Shown here: piece by piece, positions 54,249 through 63,600 of the stretch | How the letters are laid out: each line of letters starts with the position of its first letter | Position numbering within the stretch: position 1 is the stretch's first letter | Source of the DNA: CAYOLL01 sp964404765 [NCBI: uncultured Gemmatimonadota bacterium] | Lineage (GTDB): Bacteria > 4572-55 | Assembly: GCA_964404765.1 (NCBI GenBank) | Contig: CAYOLL010000003.1 | Coordinates: forward strand, 26,457 to 90,456 | Length of the DNA: 64,000 nt | Reading direction: 5' to 3' | The notes under the pieces: generated by a model | Databases searched by the model: none | Seen by the model: the letters and a program-made list of their open reading frames with translations, nothing else | Told to the model about the DNA's origin: nothing | Translations under genes and position numbers: made by a program

Positions 54249-54680
54249 ATGCCCGCTTTAAGCATTTGGTTTATAAGAACCGCCCTGATTTATCTTTTGA
54301 TCGGTTGGACAATTGGCGCAACATTGCTATGCGCCAAAGGGATAAAATTGCCGGTAATACTTTGGCTGCTTCGGCCTGTCCATATCGAACTTATGTTGAC
54401 CGGCTGGCTGATTCAGCTCATTATGGGCGTTGCTTTCTGGATGCTGCCGCGTTTTCCCGATAGTCGGTCACGGGGGAATATATATCCAATTATCCTTGCC
54501 TACCTTGCTTTAAATATAAGCATCGCCCTGACAATCTTTGATCAACTCTTAAAGTTCCAACAGGTAACATTACTTTTCCCTGCCCATACCATTGCACAGA
54601 TTTTGAAATTGAGCGCCATTTTAATTTTCATCGGGCATACCTGGCCGCGTGTGCGTGCTTTTGGTAACGTCATTAGGTAG
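54249..54680 (+). CDS. Small four-helix membrane protein resembling a haem-copper-oxidase subunit I fragment
   Basis: A 143-residue integral membrane protein with four hydrophobic segments. The sequence HIELMLTGWLIQLIMGVAFW followed by MLPRF resembles the conserved His-helix of CcoN/NnrS-type haem proteins (HxH-L-x-G-F-x3-x-x-G-x-A-x-x-x-LPRF), and a second His occurs in PAHTIAQILK. It could bind haem or quinone. It lies 57 bp after the phosphatase gene, but a role there is not evident. No enzyme motif. Confidence 0.5.
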   Translation: MPALSIWFIRTALIYLLIGWTIGATLLCAKGIKLPVILWLLRPVHIELMLTGWLIQLIMGVAFWMLPRFPDSRSRGNIYPIILAYLALNISIALTIFDQLLKFQQVTLLFPAHTIAQILKLSAILIFIGHTWPRVRAFGNVIR

Positions 54681-54723
54681 TTCCACGTCTCCCATCGCCC
54701 CATGTTTTTCGGGTAAAAGATGC

Positions 54724-54752
54724 TTGACAAAAAGTTATGTCTTACTTATGAT
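54724..54752 (+). promoter_or_regulatory. Sigma-70 promoter of the pgpH-like gene
   Basis: TTGACA (54724-54729), 17-bp spacer, TATGAT (54747-54752). The leader to the ATG at 54861 is about 100 nt and AT-rich. Confidence 0.72.
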
Positions 54753-54860
54753 GGTAAACTCACAGACTGTTATCGTTGGACATCATGCCAAATTTTGATG
54801 ACGTTTATACGCAATTTTTGTTAATTATAATCGTCATAACGTATTAAATATAAACATGTT

Positions 54861-57290
54861 ATGGATAAATCAAAGCTGTCGGATACTGTAAGCAAGTCTT
54901 CAATTTTTGCGGGAACTACACTTGCTGCACAGGGTCGTTTTATTGATGCTCTCATCAAAATTTCCTACGTTTTGGCAATATTAATTGTTACCGTTTATCT
55001 TACGCCGCACAATTACCGCACCTCACGCTATGAATATCAACCGGATCAAATCTCAGAAGAAGAAATCATTGCCCCGTTTACGTTTGATATCCTTAAACCG
55101 GATGAATTGCTGCAAAGTGAGCAGGAAAATGCAGTGCGCCGGGTCAATTCGGTGGTAGATATCGATTTACTTAAAATTCAGCAAACTCTGGTTGAAATAG
55201 ATTTGTTTTTTCGTGATGTTAATGACTTTTTAGAAAAGTTGGGCTTGCATTCAAATGTGGTGATTGACTCGATATGGCGAACAGACCCGGAACGCATTCG
55301 CACGCTTGCTCGGCTTCGGGGCGATTTTTCAGATTCTACCGCACATGTCCTCTGCTTGCGTAAAACCAACAATGAGTTGAAAAATCAGATCAAAACCATC
55401 GTTTCACACTTGCTGACGATTGGCGTTATCGCTGACAAGTCCGTTTTTGTCAATGATTTTAACAAACGTATCACCCTTGAAGCCGATTCCACAATGCGCG
55501 AAGTCGCATTAGATGAGATTTATGCCCGAAATCAGGCTTTTGATTTTATTGTTACCCGCGCCAAAGAAGTATATCCCAAAGAAGAAATGTTCCGAACCGC
55601 CTTTGAAGAAATCGCCATGTCTTTTGTTGTCCCAAACCTGATCTTCAATCCTGAAAAAACACGCCAATACAAAGAAGACGCCCGTAAAACGGTATCCGTC
55701 TACCAGGGGAAAGTTATAAAAGGCGAAATTATTCTGCGCCCACATGAACGGGTGACCGCCGACCATGTGATCAAAATAAAGTCGTTAGAAATCGCTACCG
55801 AACAGAAGGTTCTGGAAATATCGGAGTGGGCGGTTTTTTTGCCCGTTCTCGGACGCATCGTATCCACATCTTTAATCATTTTTTTAACCTGCTTTTACAT
55901 CTACAATTTTTATCGAACCAAACTCTTTGCTAATAATTTCCATTTGCTGGCGATCACGGTCATTGTTCTTTTTACGATTCTTGTTGTTTATTTTATCAAA
56001 GTTTTGGCGCAACTATCCATTTATTTGATCCCTTTTGCTACCAGCGGTATGCTATTCTGTGCGCTGTTTAATCCACGCTTAGCCCTAAGGCTGATGCTGT
56101 CCATTAGTATGCTGGCCGCAATCATGCTTAATTACGATTTTTTTGCCTTCTTTTTCGCGATGATTAGCGGTTCCTTTAGCATTTATACAATTTCAAAAGT
56201 CCGGCAGCGCTCCCATTTCTACCGCTCAATGCTAATTCTGCCGTTTGTTAATATCCTTGTGGCATTTGCGCTAAACACCGTCATGATCAATAACGATATC
56301 AGCAATTTTTTAAACATCCTTTTCCTGGCAGCCTTAAATGGCATTCTTTGCCCCGTGCTGACGATCGGCCTGTTGCCGCTCTTAGAAAGTGGTTTTCGGA
56401 TTGCTACCGATATTACCATTTTGGAACTATCCGACTCTAACCATCCCTTGCTGCGTCAAATGGCGCTGCAAGCGCCCGGCTCCTTTAACCATAGCTTTGG
56501 CGTTGGCAATCTGGGCGAAGCTGCCGCCAAAGCGATTAATGCCAATTCACTTTTTGTGCGGGTTGCGTCGCTTTACCATGATATCGGCAAAATGTCTAAA
56601 CCCGAATATTTTGTCGAAAATCAGCGGGGCGGTGAAAATCCGCATGACCGACTAAGCCCGACCATGAGTGCGCTAATCTTAAAATCACATGTCAAAGATG
56701 GCGCTCGATTGGCTAAGGAACATCGTCTGCCCGATGGCATCATTGATATGATCCAACAGCATCACGGCACCAGTCTAATCAAATATTTTTATGATAAAAC
56801 GCTCAAAGAAGACCCCGACACAACCCTGACAGAGCGGGAGTTCCGCTATGATGGCCCGAAACCTCAGACCAAAGAAGCCGGCATCATCATGCTTGCCGAT
56901 ACGGTTGAAGCTGTTTCGCGCTTGCTTAAAGAACCGTCGCCAGGGAATATTCGCAGTATGGTCAAACGGGTCACAATGGATAAATTTATGTCCGGTGAAC
57001 TGGATGAATGTGAGTTGACTTTAAACGATTTGGACAAAATGAATGAGGCGTTCATTCACGTACTTACTGGAATCTTCCATCACCGAATTGAGTACCCGAC
57101 GACCAAAGACGCTAAGGAACTACCAAAATCCAAGCGAAAAATAGAGCCTGCCGATGATAAAACCACCCTTAACGGTAAGTCTGCTTCTCAGCCGACCCCC
57201 TTAGTTGAGCTACCGCAAGATGCTTTTGAGTCGGGACCTGATTCCGATGATGCATTTGAGAAAAAACGTGCCATCTCATCTTCAAGTTGA
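54861..57290 (+). CDS. pgpH: PgpH-type cyclic-di-AMP phosphodiesterase (7TMR-HD)
   Basis: An 809-residue inner-membrane protein. One N-terminal helix (about 32-50), an extracytoplasmic 7TMR-HDED domain (about 60-320, with the family start SEEEIIAPFTFDILKPDEL), a block of about seven helices (330-500), and a cytoplasmic HD domain: the HNHS-like SFNHSF (about 540), the HD pair in LYHDIGKMSKPEYF (about 571-584), NPHDRLSPTMSA and H-H in MIQQHHGT. This is the PgpH family that degrades cyclic di-AMP. The C-terminal 60 residues are an acidic/basic tail without a fold. Named by domain architecture. Confidence 0.88.
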   Translation: MDKSKLSDTVSKSSIFAGTTLAAQGRFIDALIKISYVLAILIVTVYLTPHNYRTSRYEYQPDQISEEEIIAPFTFDILKPDELLQSEQENAVRRVNSVVDIDLLKIQQTLVEIDLFFRDVNDFLEKLGLHSNVVIDSIWRTDPERIRTLARLRGDFSDSTAHVLCLRKTNNELKNQIKTIVSHLLTIGVIADKSVFVNDFNKRITLEADSTMREVALDEIYARNQAFDFIVTRAKEVYPKEEMFRTAFEEIAMSFVVPNLIFNPEKTRQYKEDARKTVSVYQGKVIKGEIILRPHERVTADHVIKIKSLEIATEQKVLEISEWAVFLPVLGRIVSTSLIIFLTCFYIYNFYRTKLFANNFHLLAITVIVLFTILVVYFIKVLAQLSIYLIPFATSGMLFCALFNPRLALRLMLSISMLAAIMLNYDFFAFFFAMISGSFSIYTISKVRQRSHFYRSMLILPFVNILVAFALNTVMINNDISNFLNILFLAALNGILCPVLTIGLLPLLESGFRIATDITILELSDSNHPLLRQMALQAPGSFNHSFGVGNLGEAAAKAINANSLFVRVASLYHDIGKMSKPEYFVENQRGGENPHDRLSPTMSALILKSHVKDGARLAKEHRLPDGIIDMIQQHHGTSLIKYFYDKTLKEDPDTTLTEREFRYDGPKPQTKEAGIIMLADTVEAVSRLLKEPSPGNIRSMVKRVTMDKFMSGELDECELTLNDLDKMNEAFIHVLTGIFHHRIEYPTTKDAKELPKSKRKIEPADDKTTLNGKSASQPTPLVELPQDAFESGPDSDDAFEKKRAISSSS

Positions 57291-57506
57291 TCTAAAAACA
57301 AGCGCAACTCAGCAAAACCGTAGTCGCATTCTTCGAATATCAAATTACGTCTGTTCAATCCGGATTGTCTGTATCAATCTTTGATGTTCGATCTATAAAC
57401 AGGGAGCCGCTACGCGGTTTTAAAAATGCCTATCAAATATGAATTGGATCGCGTGTAAAAACTTTTTACATATCACTTAACATTTTCGAAAATTACCCAT
57501 ATCAAA

Positions 57507-57653
57507 AGGCAAGTTTCAATTGTACCTAACACTCTGTCATGCCCGAATGTTTCTATCGGGCATCCACAGCCCGACTGGATTCCCGCTAACAACATGCGGG
57601 AATGACACACTTGGAAGTGATAGGTACAAAATGGTGTTTTATGAAACTTGCCT
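57507..57653. mobile_element. Small inverted-repeat element upstream of the phospholipase D-like gene
   Basis: A 147-bp element with terminal AGGCAAGTTTCA (57507-57518) and its reverse complement TGAAACTTGCCT (57642-57653). Inside are two hairpins of the well-known type (GTCATGCCCGAATG..CGGGCAT and GGATTCCCGC..GCGGGAATGAC). The AAGGAG ribosome-binding site of the next gene begins six bases after its right end, so the element forms the 5' leader of that gene. Confidence 0.72.
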
Positions 57654-57670
57654 ATCAAAAAGGAGCACTT

Positions 57671-59113
57671 ATGAAAAATTGGCTATGGTTGCTTTGCTTT
57701 CTGGCCGTATTTGTCCAACCCTTTTCCGCGAATGCAGCGAAGGATACCGCCGTCAAATTAGCGCCGGTTAATAACAGAGATTATGTTCCGGTTGTCCATG
57801 AGTTGCTGAATCAGGCGCAAAAGTCCATTAAAATTGTGCTGTTCCAAATGCGCTATTATGCGGCCTATCCCGGCAGTTCCACTAATAGCGCCATGCAGGA
57901 GTTAGCTCAGGCGGCTGCACGAGGCGTCGAAGTGTCGGTTATTTTGGATGCTACCGGCTGGAACAAAGACAACGCCGAACTCAATCGGCTCACCGGCGAT
58001 CTGCTGAAAGCGCAGGGCGTTAAAGTCTATTTTGATAGCCCGGTTGTGACAACACACGATAAATTTGTGCTGGTAGATAAGCGGTGGGTTTTAATCGGAT
58101 CAACCAATTGGAGCAATACAGCCTTCGATAAAAATAATGAAGCAAATGTGCTAATTGACGATAAAAGTGTCTATCAAATATTTTTAGCCGAATTTGATCG
58201 GATTTTAGCGGAATCTTCGGAAAGCTATCCTTACCTTGCGCCAGTACAAAGTCCGTTCGACTCCACCCTTAAAGATCAAAGTTTACTCACCATCCATGGT
58301 CAGGTTGCATATACCCGGCCGGGATTGCCGGAAAAAACAATGGACATTATTTTGACAGATTCCAGCCAAGTCAATGTTCAGCGCGACATTACGGAAACGA
58401 TGCAGTATCTGGATGCAGGCTTTTTTGCCAGGCTGTCGGGTCAAAATGTCGCTTTGCGGGCGGTTATGATGCGTGAAACACCGACAGCCGTCGATATTTT
58501 TGACCCCGATATGCGCCAGAAATTTATTGCCCAGGCGCTTTTGACACCTCTGGAGAAAAAGCCGGAACTAAAGCCAATTGCAAAAAAATGGCTGACGGTT
58601 AACCGTGTGCGTCCGTTGGTTAACGCCGCCTATTTTGAACCCGTCCATCAGGCGCTGCAAAATGCCCGCAACAATATTGACATCATCATGATGGATGTGC
58701 GCTACTATAACAAAAAACCGCCATTTGCGCGCCGCACGGAACGGCAGGACCCGCCCAGCCTAACAAATGTTTTGCAAAAAGACTTAATTGCCGCGGAAGA
58801 CCGGCACATACAAGTCCGATTAACCTATGACGAGGGCGCCTGGCGATTGCCGGCTGATAAAAAGGATTTTCTGGCGCCTGTTTTAAAAGCCGGGGCTGAA
58901 ATATATAAAGATTCGCCGGATTTGACCACCCACTGCAAGTTAATTGTTGTGGATAATGAAACGGTTATTTTAGGTTCTACCAATTGGACCTACCCGGCTC
59001 TGGAAGAAGGCAACGAGGCCGCGCTGTTAATTGAGTCGAAAGAGCTTAATCAGTTCTATCGCGCCTATATTCAAAGCGTGGTTGATACTTGTCAGCAGGT
59101 TGATAAATTTTAA
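57671..59113 (+). CDS. Secreted phospholipase D-like protein with two HKD motifs
   Basis: A 480-residue protein. The start at 57671 (MKNWLWLLCFLAVF, signal peptide ending SANAA) is placed by AAGGAG; the earlier ATG at 57602 lies in the small inverted-repeat element. Two PLD-type catalytic motifs are present: THDKFVLVD followed by IGSTNWSNTAF (about residue 127) and THCKLIVVD followed by LGSTNWTYPAL (about residue 419), the second with Cys inside H-x-K. The two halves are internally duplicated. Family members are phospholipases, cardiolipin synthases or nucleases; the signal peptide points to an extracytoplasmic nuclease or lipase. Confidence 0.85.
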   Translation: MKNWLWLLCFLAVFVQPFSANAAKDTAVKLAPVNNRDYVPVVHELLNQAQKSIKIVLFQMRYYAAYPGSSTNSAMQELAQAAARGVEVSVILDATGWNKDNAELNRLTGDLLKAQGVKVYFDSPVVTTHDKFVLVDKRWVLIGSTNWSNTAFDKNNEANVLIDDKSVYQIFLAEFDRILAESSESYPYLAPVQSPFDSTLKDQSLLTIHGQVAYTRPGLPEKTMDIILTDSSQVNVQRDITETMQYLDAGFFARLSGQNVALRAVMMRETPTAVDIFDPDMRQKFIAQALLTPLEKKPELKPIAKKWLTVNRVRPLVNAAYFEPVHQALQNARNNIDIIMMDVRYYNKKPPFARRTERQDPPSLTNVLQKDLIAAEDRHIQVRLTYDEGAWRLPADKKDFLAPVLKAGAEIYKDSPDLTTHCKLIVVDNETVILGSTNWTYPALEEGNEAALLIESKELNQFYRAYIQSVVDTCQQVDKF

Positions 59114-59267
59114 ACAAATCGCCGGCTGTAGCTTCATCTCAGTTTCAAAAAATAATTTTCGGAATATTTTGTCCTAAATAGATAGATTGTTGTAGCAATT
59201 TAAGCATAGATTTGTATCGTACAAGCATTGTGAATCATTTTTCATCCTTTTAGCAAGGAGGCTTGGT

Positions 59268-60272
59268 ATGACTGATTTGTTTGAAGCTTTTTTTAAACAC
59301 GGCTCGGACGTTATGCTTAATCGCACCCGAATGCTGCTGATCTTATTGGACGGCAATGGTCATATCCTGGAAGCCAATAGCGGCTGGCAACTTCTCAAAA
59401 GAAGTTTTCCCACTGCCGAGCAAGTTTTTGATGTTCTGATCGACGAAAGTCGAGCCGATTTTATGCAGGCTGTAACGATGTGTTTAGACAGCCAGGAAGT
59501 TGTTCAAACCAGCCTGAGCGCCAAAGCCTTTGATAACCAGATAAATCAATCCTTTAATGGCTGGTTTATACCTTTGGAAGATAAGCAAATCTTTTTTATC
59601 GGCGAACTACTGCCTACACTGGACAAAAAACTGGACCCCGATTTTATCAAACTGCAGCGTCAACTGATGGTGTCCAGCCAACAGATTGCCGATTTAAAGA
59701 AAACACTGGCCGGCAAGCAAGAAGAAATATCGGCCATGCGTAATGAGATCGAAAAAGTCAGCCAGATGGACCGCCTGACCCAATTACCCAATCGACTAAG
59801 CATTCTGGTTTATTTTGAACAGCAAGTGAAAATATCCCGCCGCTACAAGGCTGATTTAGCCCTTTTTATTATGAATTTTGACAGTTTTAAGCGAATCAAC
59901 GATGCCTACGGCTACAGCGCCGGTGACTCGGTGCTGAAACAGAGCGTAGACATTTTGAACCGCACCATTCGTGGATCGGACTTTTTGGGGCGCTATTCGG
60001 GTGATGAATTTATCGGCATCTTGCCAGAAACAGCAGTCAAAGAGGCGGAGATACTGTCAAACCGAATTCGGCAATACATTGAAAAAATGCATTTTGAGAT
60101 AGAGAATGCGGATCCGATTCGCGCCACCGTGCGATTTGGGGTAGCCCAATTCGATCCCGAATTTGATGTCACCGATGGCCTGCTCTGGCGCAAGAATTCG
60201 TTGCTTTGGCGGGCTGACGCCGCTTTGCTGGAAGCTAAAGAGCAGGGTGGTAATCTTGTCGTTGTTAAGTAA
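59268..60272 (+). CDS. GGDEF-domain diguanylate cyclase with PAS-like sensor
   Basis: A 334-residue cytoplasmic protein. Residues 1-125 form a PAS-like domain (ILLDGNGHILEANSGW), 130-170 a coiled coil, and 170-334 a GGDEF domain. The active-site loop reads YSGDEF instead of GGDEF (about residue 242-248), a variant compatible with activity; the I-site R-x-x-D is present as RGSD just before it, so product inhibition is likely. It should make c-di-GMP. A canonical AAGGAGG lies seven bases before the ATG. Confidence 0.88.
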   Translation: MTDLFEAFFKHGSDVMLNRTRMLLILLDGNGHILEANSGWQLLKRSFPTAEQVFDVLIDESRADFMQAVTMCLDSQEVVQTSLSAKAFDNQINQSFNGWFIPLEDKQIFFIGELLPTLDKKLDPDFIKLQRQLMVSSQQIADLKKTLAGKQEEISAMRNEIEKVSQMDRLTQLPNRLSILVYFEQQVKISRRYKADLALFIMNFDSFKRINDAYGYSAGDSVLKQSVDILNRTIRGSDFLGRYSGDEFIGILPETAVKEAEILSNRIRQYIEKMHFEIENADPIRATVRFGVAQFDPEFDVTDGLLWRKNSLLWRADAALLEAKEQGGNLVVVK

Positions 60273-60327
60273 GCAATAAATGACAACAGCCCGTGTGTTA
60301 CGCTGTTCGGCATAAGTTTCAGTTAAC

Positions 60328-60365
60328 AAAGACCTGACGGATTCTTTGGAAACCCGTCAGGTCTT
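60328..60365 (+). terminator. First terminator-like hairpin after the GGDEF gene
   Basis: AAGACCTGACGG (60329-60340) and CCGTCAGGTCTT (60354-60365) form a 12-bp stem. The arms share the CCTGACGG/CCGTCAGG core with the palindrome at 10045-10082, marking it as another member of that family. Confidence 0.75.
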
Positions 60366-60368
60366 AAT

Positions 60369-60435
60369 ATCTCACGTAAAGTGTCAAATTAAGAGCCTAC
60401 TTTGTGGCCTGACATCCTTGCGTGAGATTTTTTTT
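60369..60435 (+). terminator. Second, long terminator hairpin
   Basis: ATCTCACG near 60369 and CGTGAGAT near 60421 close a long imperfect stem (inner AAAGTGTCA against TGACATCCTT) and the right side runs into eight T residues (60428-60435). It separates the GGDEF gene from the promoter of the TPR gene. Confidence 0.7.
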
Positions 60436-60516
60436 GCCAAAAAAGCAAGGCTTCTCTCCCCTACTTCATGCGCAAATGGCCCTTTTATACCAAAAATAAG
60501 ACGCCTTTTGTTTTTC

Positions 60517-60545
60517 TTGACAACCCTGATAGCAAACATTATAAT
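60517..60545 (+). promoter_or_regulatory. Consensus sigma-70 promoter of the TPR protein gene
   Basis: TTGACA (60517-60522), a 17-bp spacer and TATAAT (60540-60545): a perfect match to the sigma-70 consensus with ideal spacing. The start site should fall at about 60551-60553, giving a leader of about 125 nt. Confidence 0.85.
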
Positions 60546-60551
60546 AGTAGT

Positions 60552-60616
60552 GGGCTTCTGGATTTAAACCATGATGAATACTACATCCGTCATGTAGTAT
60601 TCGTTCGTCAAAGCCC
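60552..60616 (+). ncRNA. Structured 5' leader of the TPR gene
   Basis: The predicted transcript starts with GGGCTT (60552-60557), which can pair with AAGCCC (60611-60616). Inside, GAATACTACAT (60576-60586) pairs with ATGTAGTATTC (60592-60602) as a perfect 11-bp hairpin with a 5-nt loop. No T-run follows, so it is not a terminator. It may stabilise the 5' end or regulate translation; it matches no riboswitch I recognise. Confidence 0.5.
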
Positions 60617-60675
60617 TAAACCAACAGCCATTATTTTTAATATTTACAATCTCTATATATGTGTAGCAGACTCTC

Positions 60676-63600
60676 ATGAATAATGAAATCCGATATCTCA
60701 GTGAAAAATGGGCCAAAGAGCCTAAATCACGTATATTTGTGTCGCTGGCCGAAGCTTATCGCAAAGCTAATAAGTTTAAGGACGCCATCGACGTCTGCCG
60801 CGAAGGTTTGAAACATCAACCTAACCTGAGCGGCGGCTATGTAGTTTTGGGTCGCTGTTTAGTAGCGACAAAAGCCAGAGATGAAGCGCGCGAAACTTTT
60901 GTTAAAGTTGTGGAGCTTGACCCGGTCAACATCATTGCCTTGAAGGCGCTCGGCGAGCTTTTTGAAGATGTGGACTCGCAAAAAGCGCTTGAATACTATC
61001 AGCGGGCTACAGATTTTGATCCGTTCGACGAGACCATCCGGGAACGTGTACAAACCCTTAAAGCATCCGCGCCAAAATCCGCCCCGACCGCTAAACCAGA
61101 CAGCAAAGCCGGGGAAAAATCCGGCAAACCCGGCGATGATATTGCCACTGCGACATTGGCCGAACTATACGTCAAACAAGGCCACATGGACAAGGCCATT
61201 GAAGTTTACCAAAAAATTTTGGAAAAAGACCCAAAGAATGCAAAAGTAAAAGCCGAGTTAGCGCTGCTGAAGGATCAACCAAAAAAGTCGCCACCGCCCG
61301 CGACTGAAGATAGCTCACTGGATTTTAACGATGCACTCCCATCCTTTAATGAAAAGCCACCCGCCCCCAAAATTGCCAAAGCAGATAAAGCCAAACCCGC
61401 CCCGGCAGCAGAAAAAGAAGAAGACGCTCTAACATCCTTCGATTTGCCTGGATTAGAACTAGCGTCAAGCACGGAAATATCAGCCGAGACTGATAACGAT
61501 CTTGAACTGATGAGTAGTGATGAATTTAAACCGGCGGCAACCGGCGGCGACGCCATGGGTTTGATCAGCGCTAATGAGTTTGTGCCGACCAAATCGAAGC
61601 CAAAGCCAATCAGCAATGACTTGGGTTTGGAGACTTTTCAGGAGTTCTCGTCTGCCACATCCGACACAGCAGAGCCTCCGCAGAAAAGAGAGACCGCCGC
61701 GCCGGCTGAAGAAGAAGTCGGGTTTTTAAGCGATGAAGAGTTAGTCTATGGTGATCGGGCCGGCAAACCCACGGATGACGCCGATGATATGGGTATTTCG
61801 TTTAATGATGAGATTATCCCACCAAAAGAGGAGAGCGCCGAAGCTGAGGAAATGCCGACCATTGATTTGGATATGGGAGACTCGCCTTTTTCCTTCAATG
61901 ATACTGAAGTGACACCCAGTCAACCCGAAGCTGAAGATAAAGCAGAAGAAGAAGTTGGTTTTTTAAGCGATGAGGAATTAGTCTATGGCGAACGCGCCGG
62001 CAAACCAACCGAAGATGCCGACAGCCTGGGCTTGTCGTTTGATGATACGACCGTTGAGGCCCAAGATGATAGTCAGGCGGAAGAAGTCGGCTTTCTAAGC
62101 GATGAAGAATTAGTCTATGGCGACAAAGCTCTGGCCCATCCATCGACTACTAATGAAGAGTCCGCACTCGACCAGGATGCCGCGGACCATGACGCAGATA
62201 GCCAGGAAATTATCGACCTGGATTTAGATACAAATGGAGCTCAGATATCCGATGAAACATTTGACATTTTAGATCTTGACGATATCCCCGATATCCCTAA
62301 AAAATCCACAGCTAAACCGCCGATCCGGCCACCAAAACCGACAGACGATGATGATTTGGATTTATCCGATGCTTTTGCCATCGACGACACCTCCAGTTTG
62401 AAAGTTGAACAAGATTCCATTTTCGACGACAAACCCGCGGCATCCCAACCCGCCAAATCTGTTGCCCCGGTAAAGGCAGCCGCGGCTAAAACGCCGGCAA
62501 TTGCCCCGGCTGCGCCTGTCAAAGCCTCGCCACCGGTCAAACCCGCCCCGACTAAGACGCCGCCACCGGTAAAAGATGACCTGGATTTTGACATGAGCAT
62601 GCTAAATGAGGCGGTCGCCCCGCCGCCACCAAAGGCTAAAGAAACCTTCGACCCGCTCAATGATCTGAATGATTTCTTGCTTGAAGTCGAAACCGTTGGT
62701 CAAACCAAACCGGCGGCAGCGCCCAAAGTCGAAGTCAGCGCCGAGAACGACTTAAGTGATCTATTAAACGAGGCCATTGCGCCAACAGATGAGGCTGACA
62801 GTCTTTTTGATTTAACCGTGCCTGAAAACGCTGATGAAACCGCGGCACAAATGGCAACGCTTCAGCCGGAAGTTAATATGGAAGCGTTTGCGGAGGAATC
62901 TATTGACGAAGACACCGAGCCGGTTAAAAGCGAAGCCCCGTTAACCACATTGGCTGAAGATGCCTACAAAGACCTGGCCGATCCAACAGAAATAGACATC
63001 AACCTAACGCTGGAGGATGTTGAGGCATTTATTCTGGATACCAAGCCTTTAAGCCAATCCATATCCGTTGATAAGGTTATCAGCCAGACAACACGGACCA
63101 CTGAAGAGAATGCTGTTGTCGATTTAACAGCGGAGATAAGCGATCAAGCCGAAACTGAAGCCGTAGTTGACATGACGAGCGGTTTCGCTGCAGATGATGC
63201 TGAGATTGTTGAAATGGATATGTTCGACGCCGAGACAGTTCGCCCAGCCGAGGAAGTCGAATTACTTGTCCTGGATTCACCGCCGGAAGATAATAATATT
63301 TTGGATAATCAGGCTTTTGCCGAAGCAAATTCGCAGACCGAAGATGTCGAAGCTATTTATCTTGATCAGCCGGAAGAAGCGGTTGAAGTAGCCGCCGAAC
63401 CTGAGCCATCAACTTCGATTGACACAGCCCTAACCTTTGATTTAGATGGTATGACGGACAACATCGAAATCACGCCTGATAATCTTGACATAATGTCACC
63501 GTCCTCAGATGAAGTCACTATCGTTGATGAAGTTGCCGAAGAATTGCCCGTGCAGGAATTCAGCATGGACGATGAGCCGGTGCAAGAGTTTAGCATGGAA

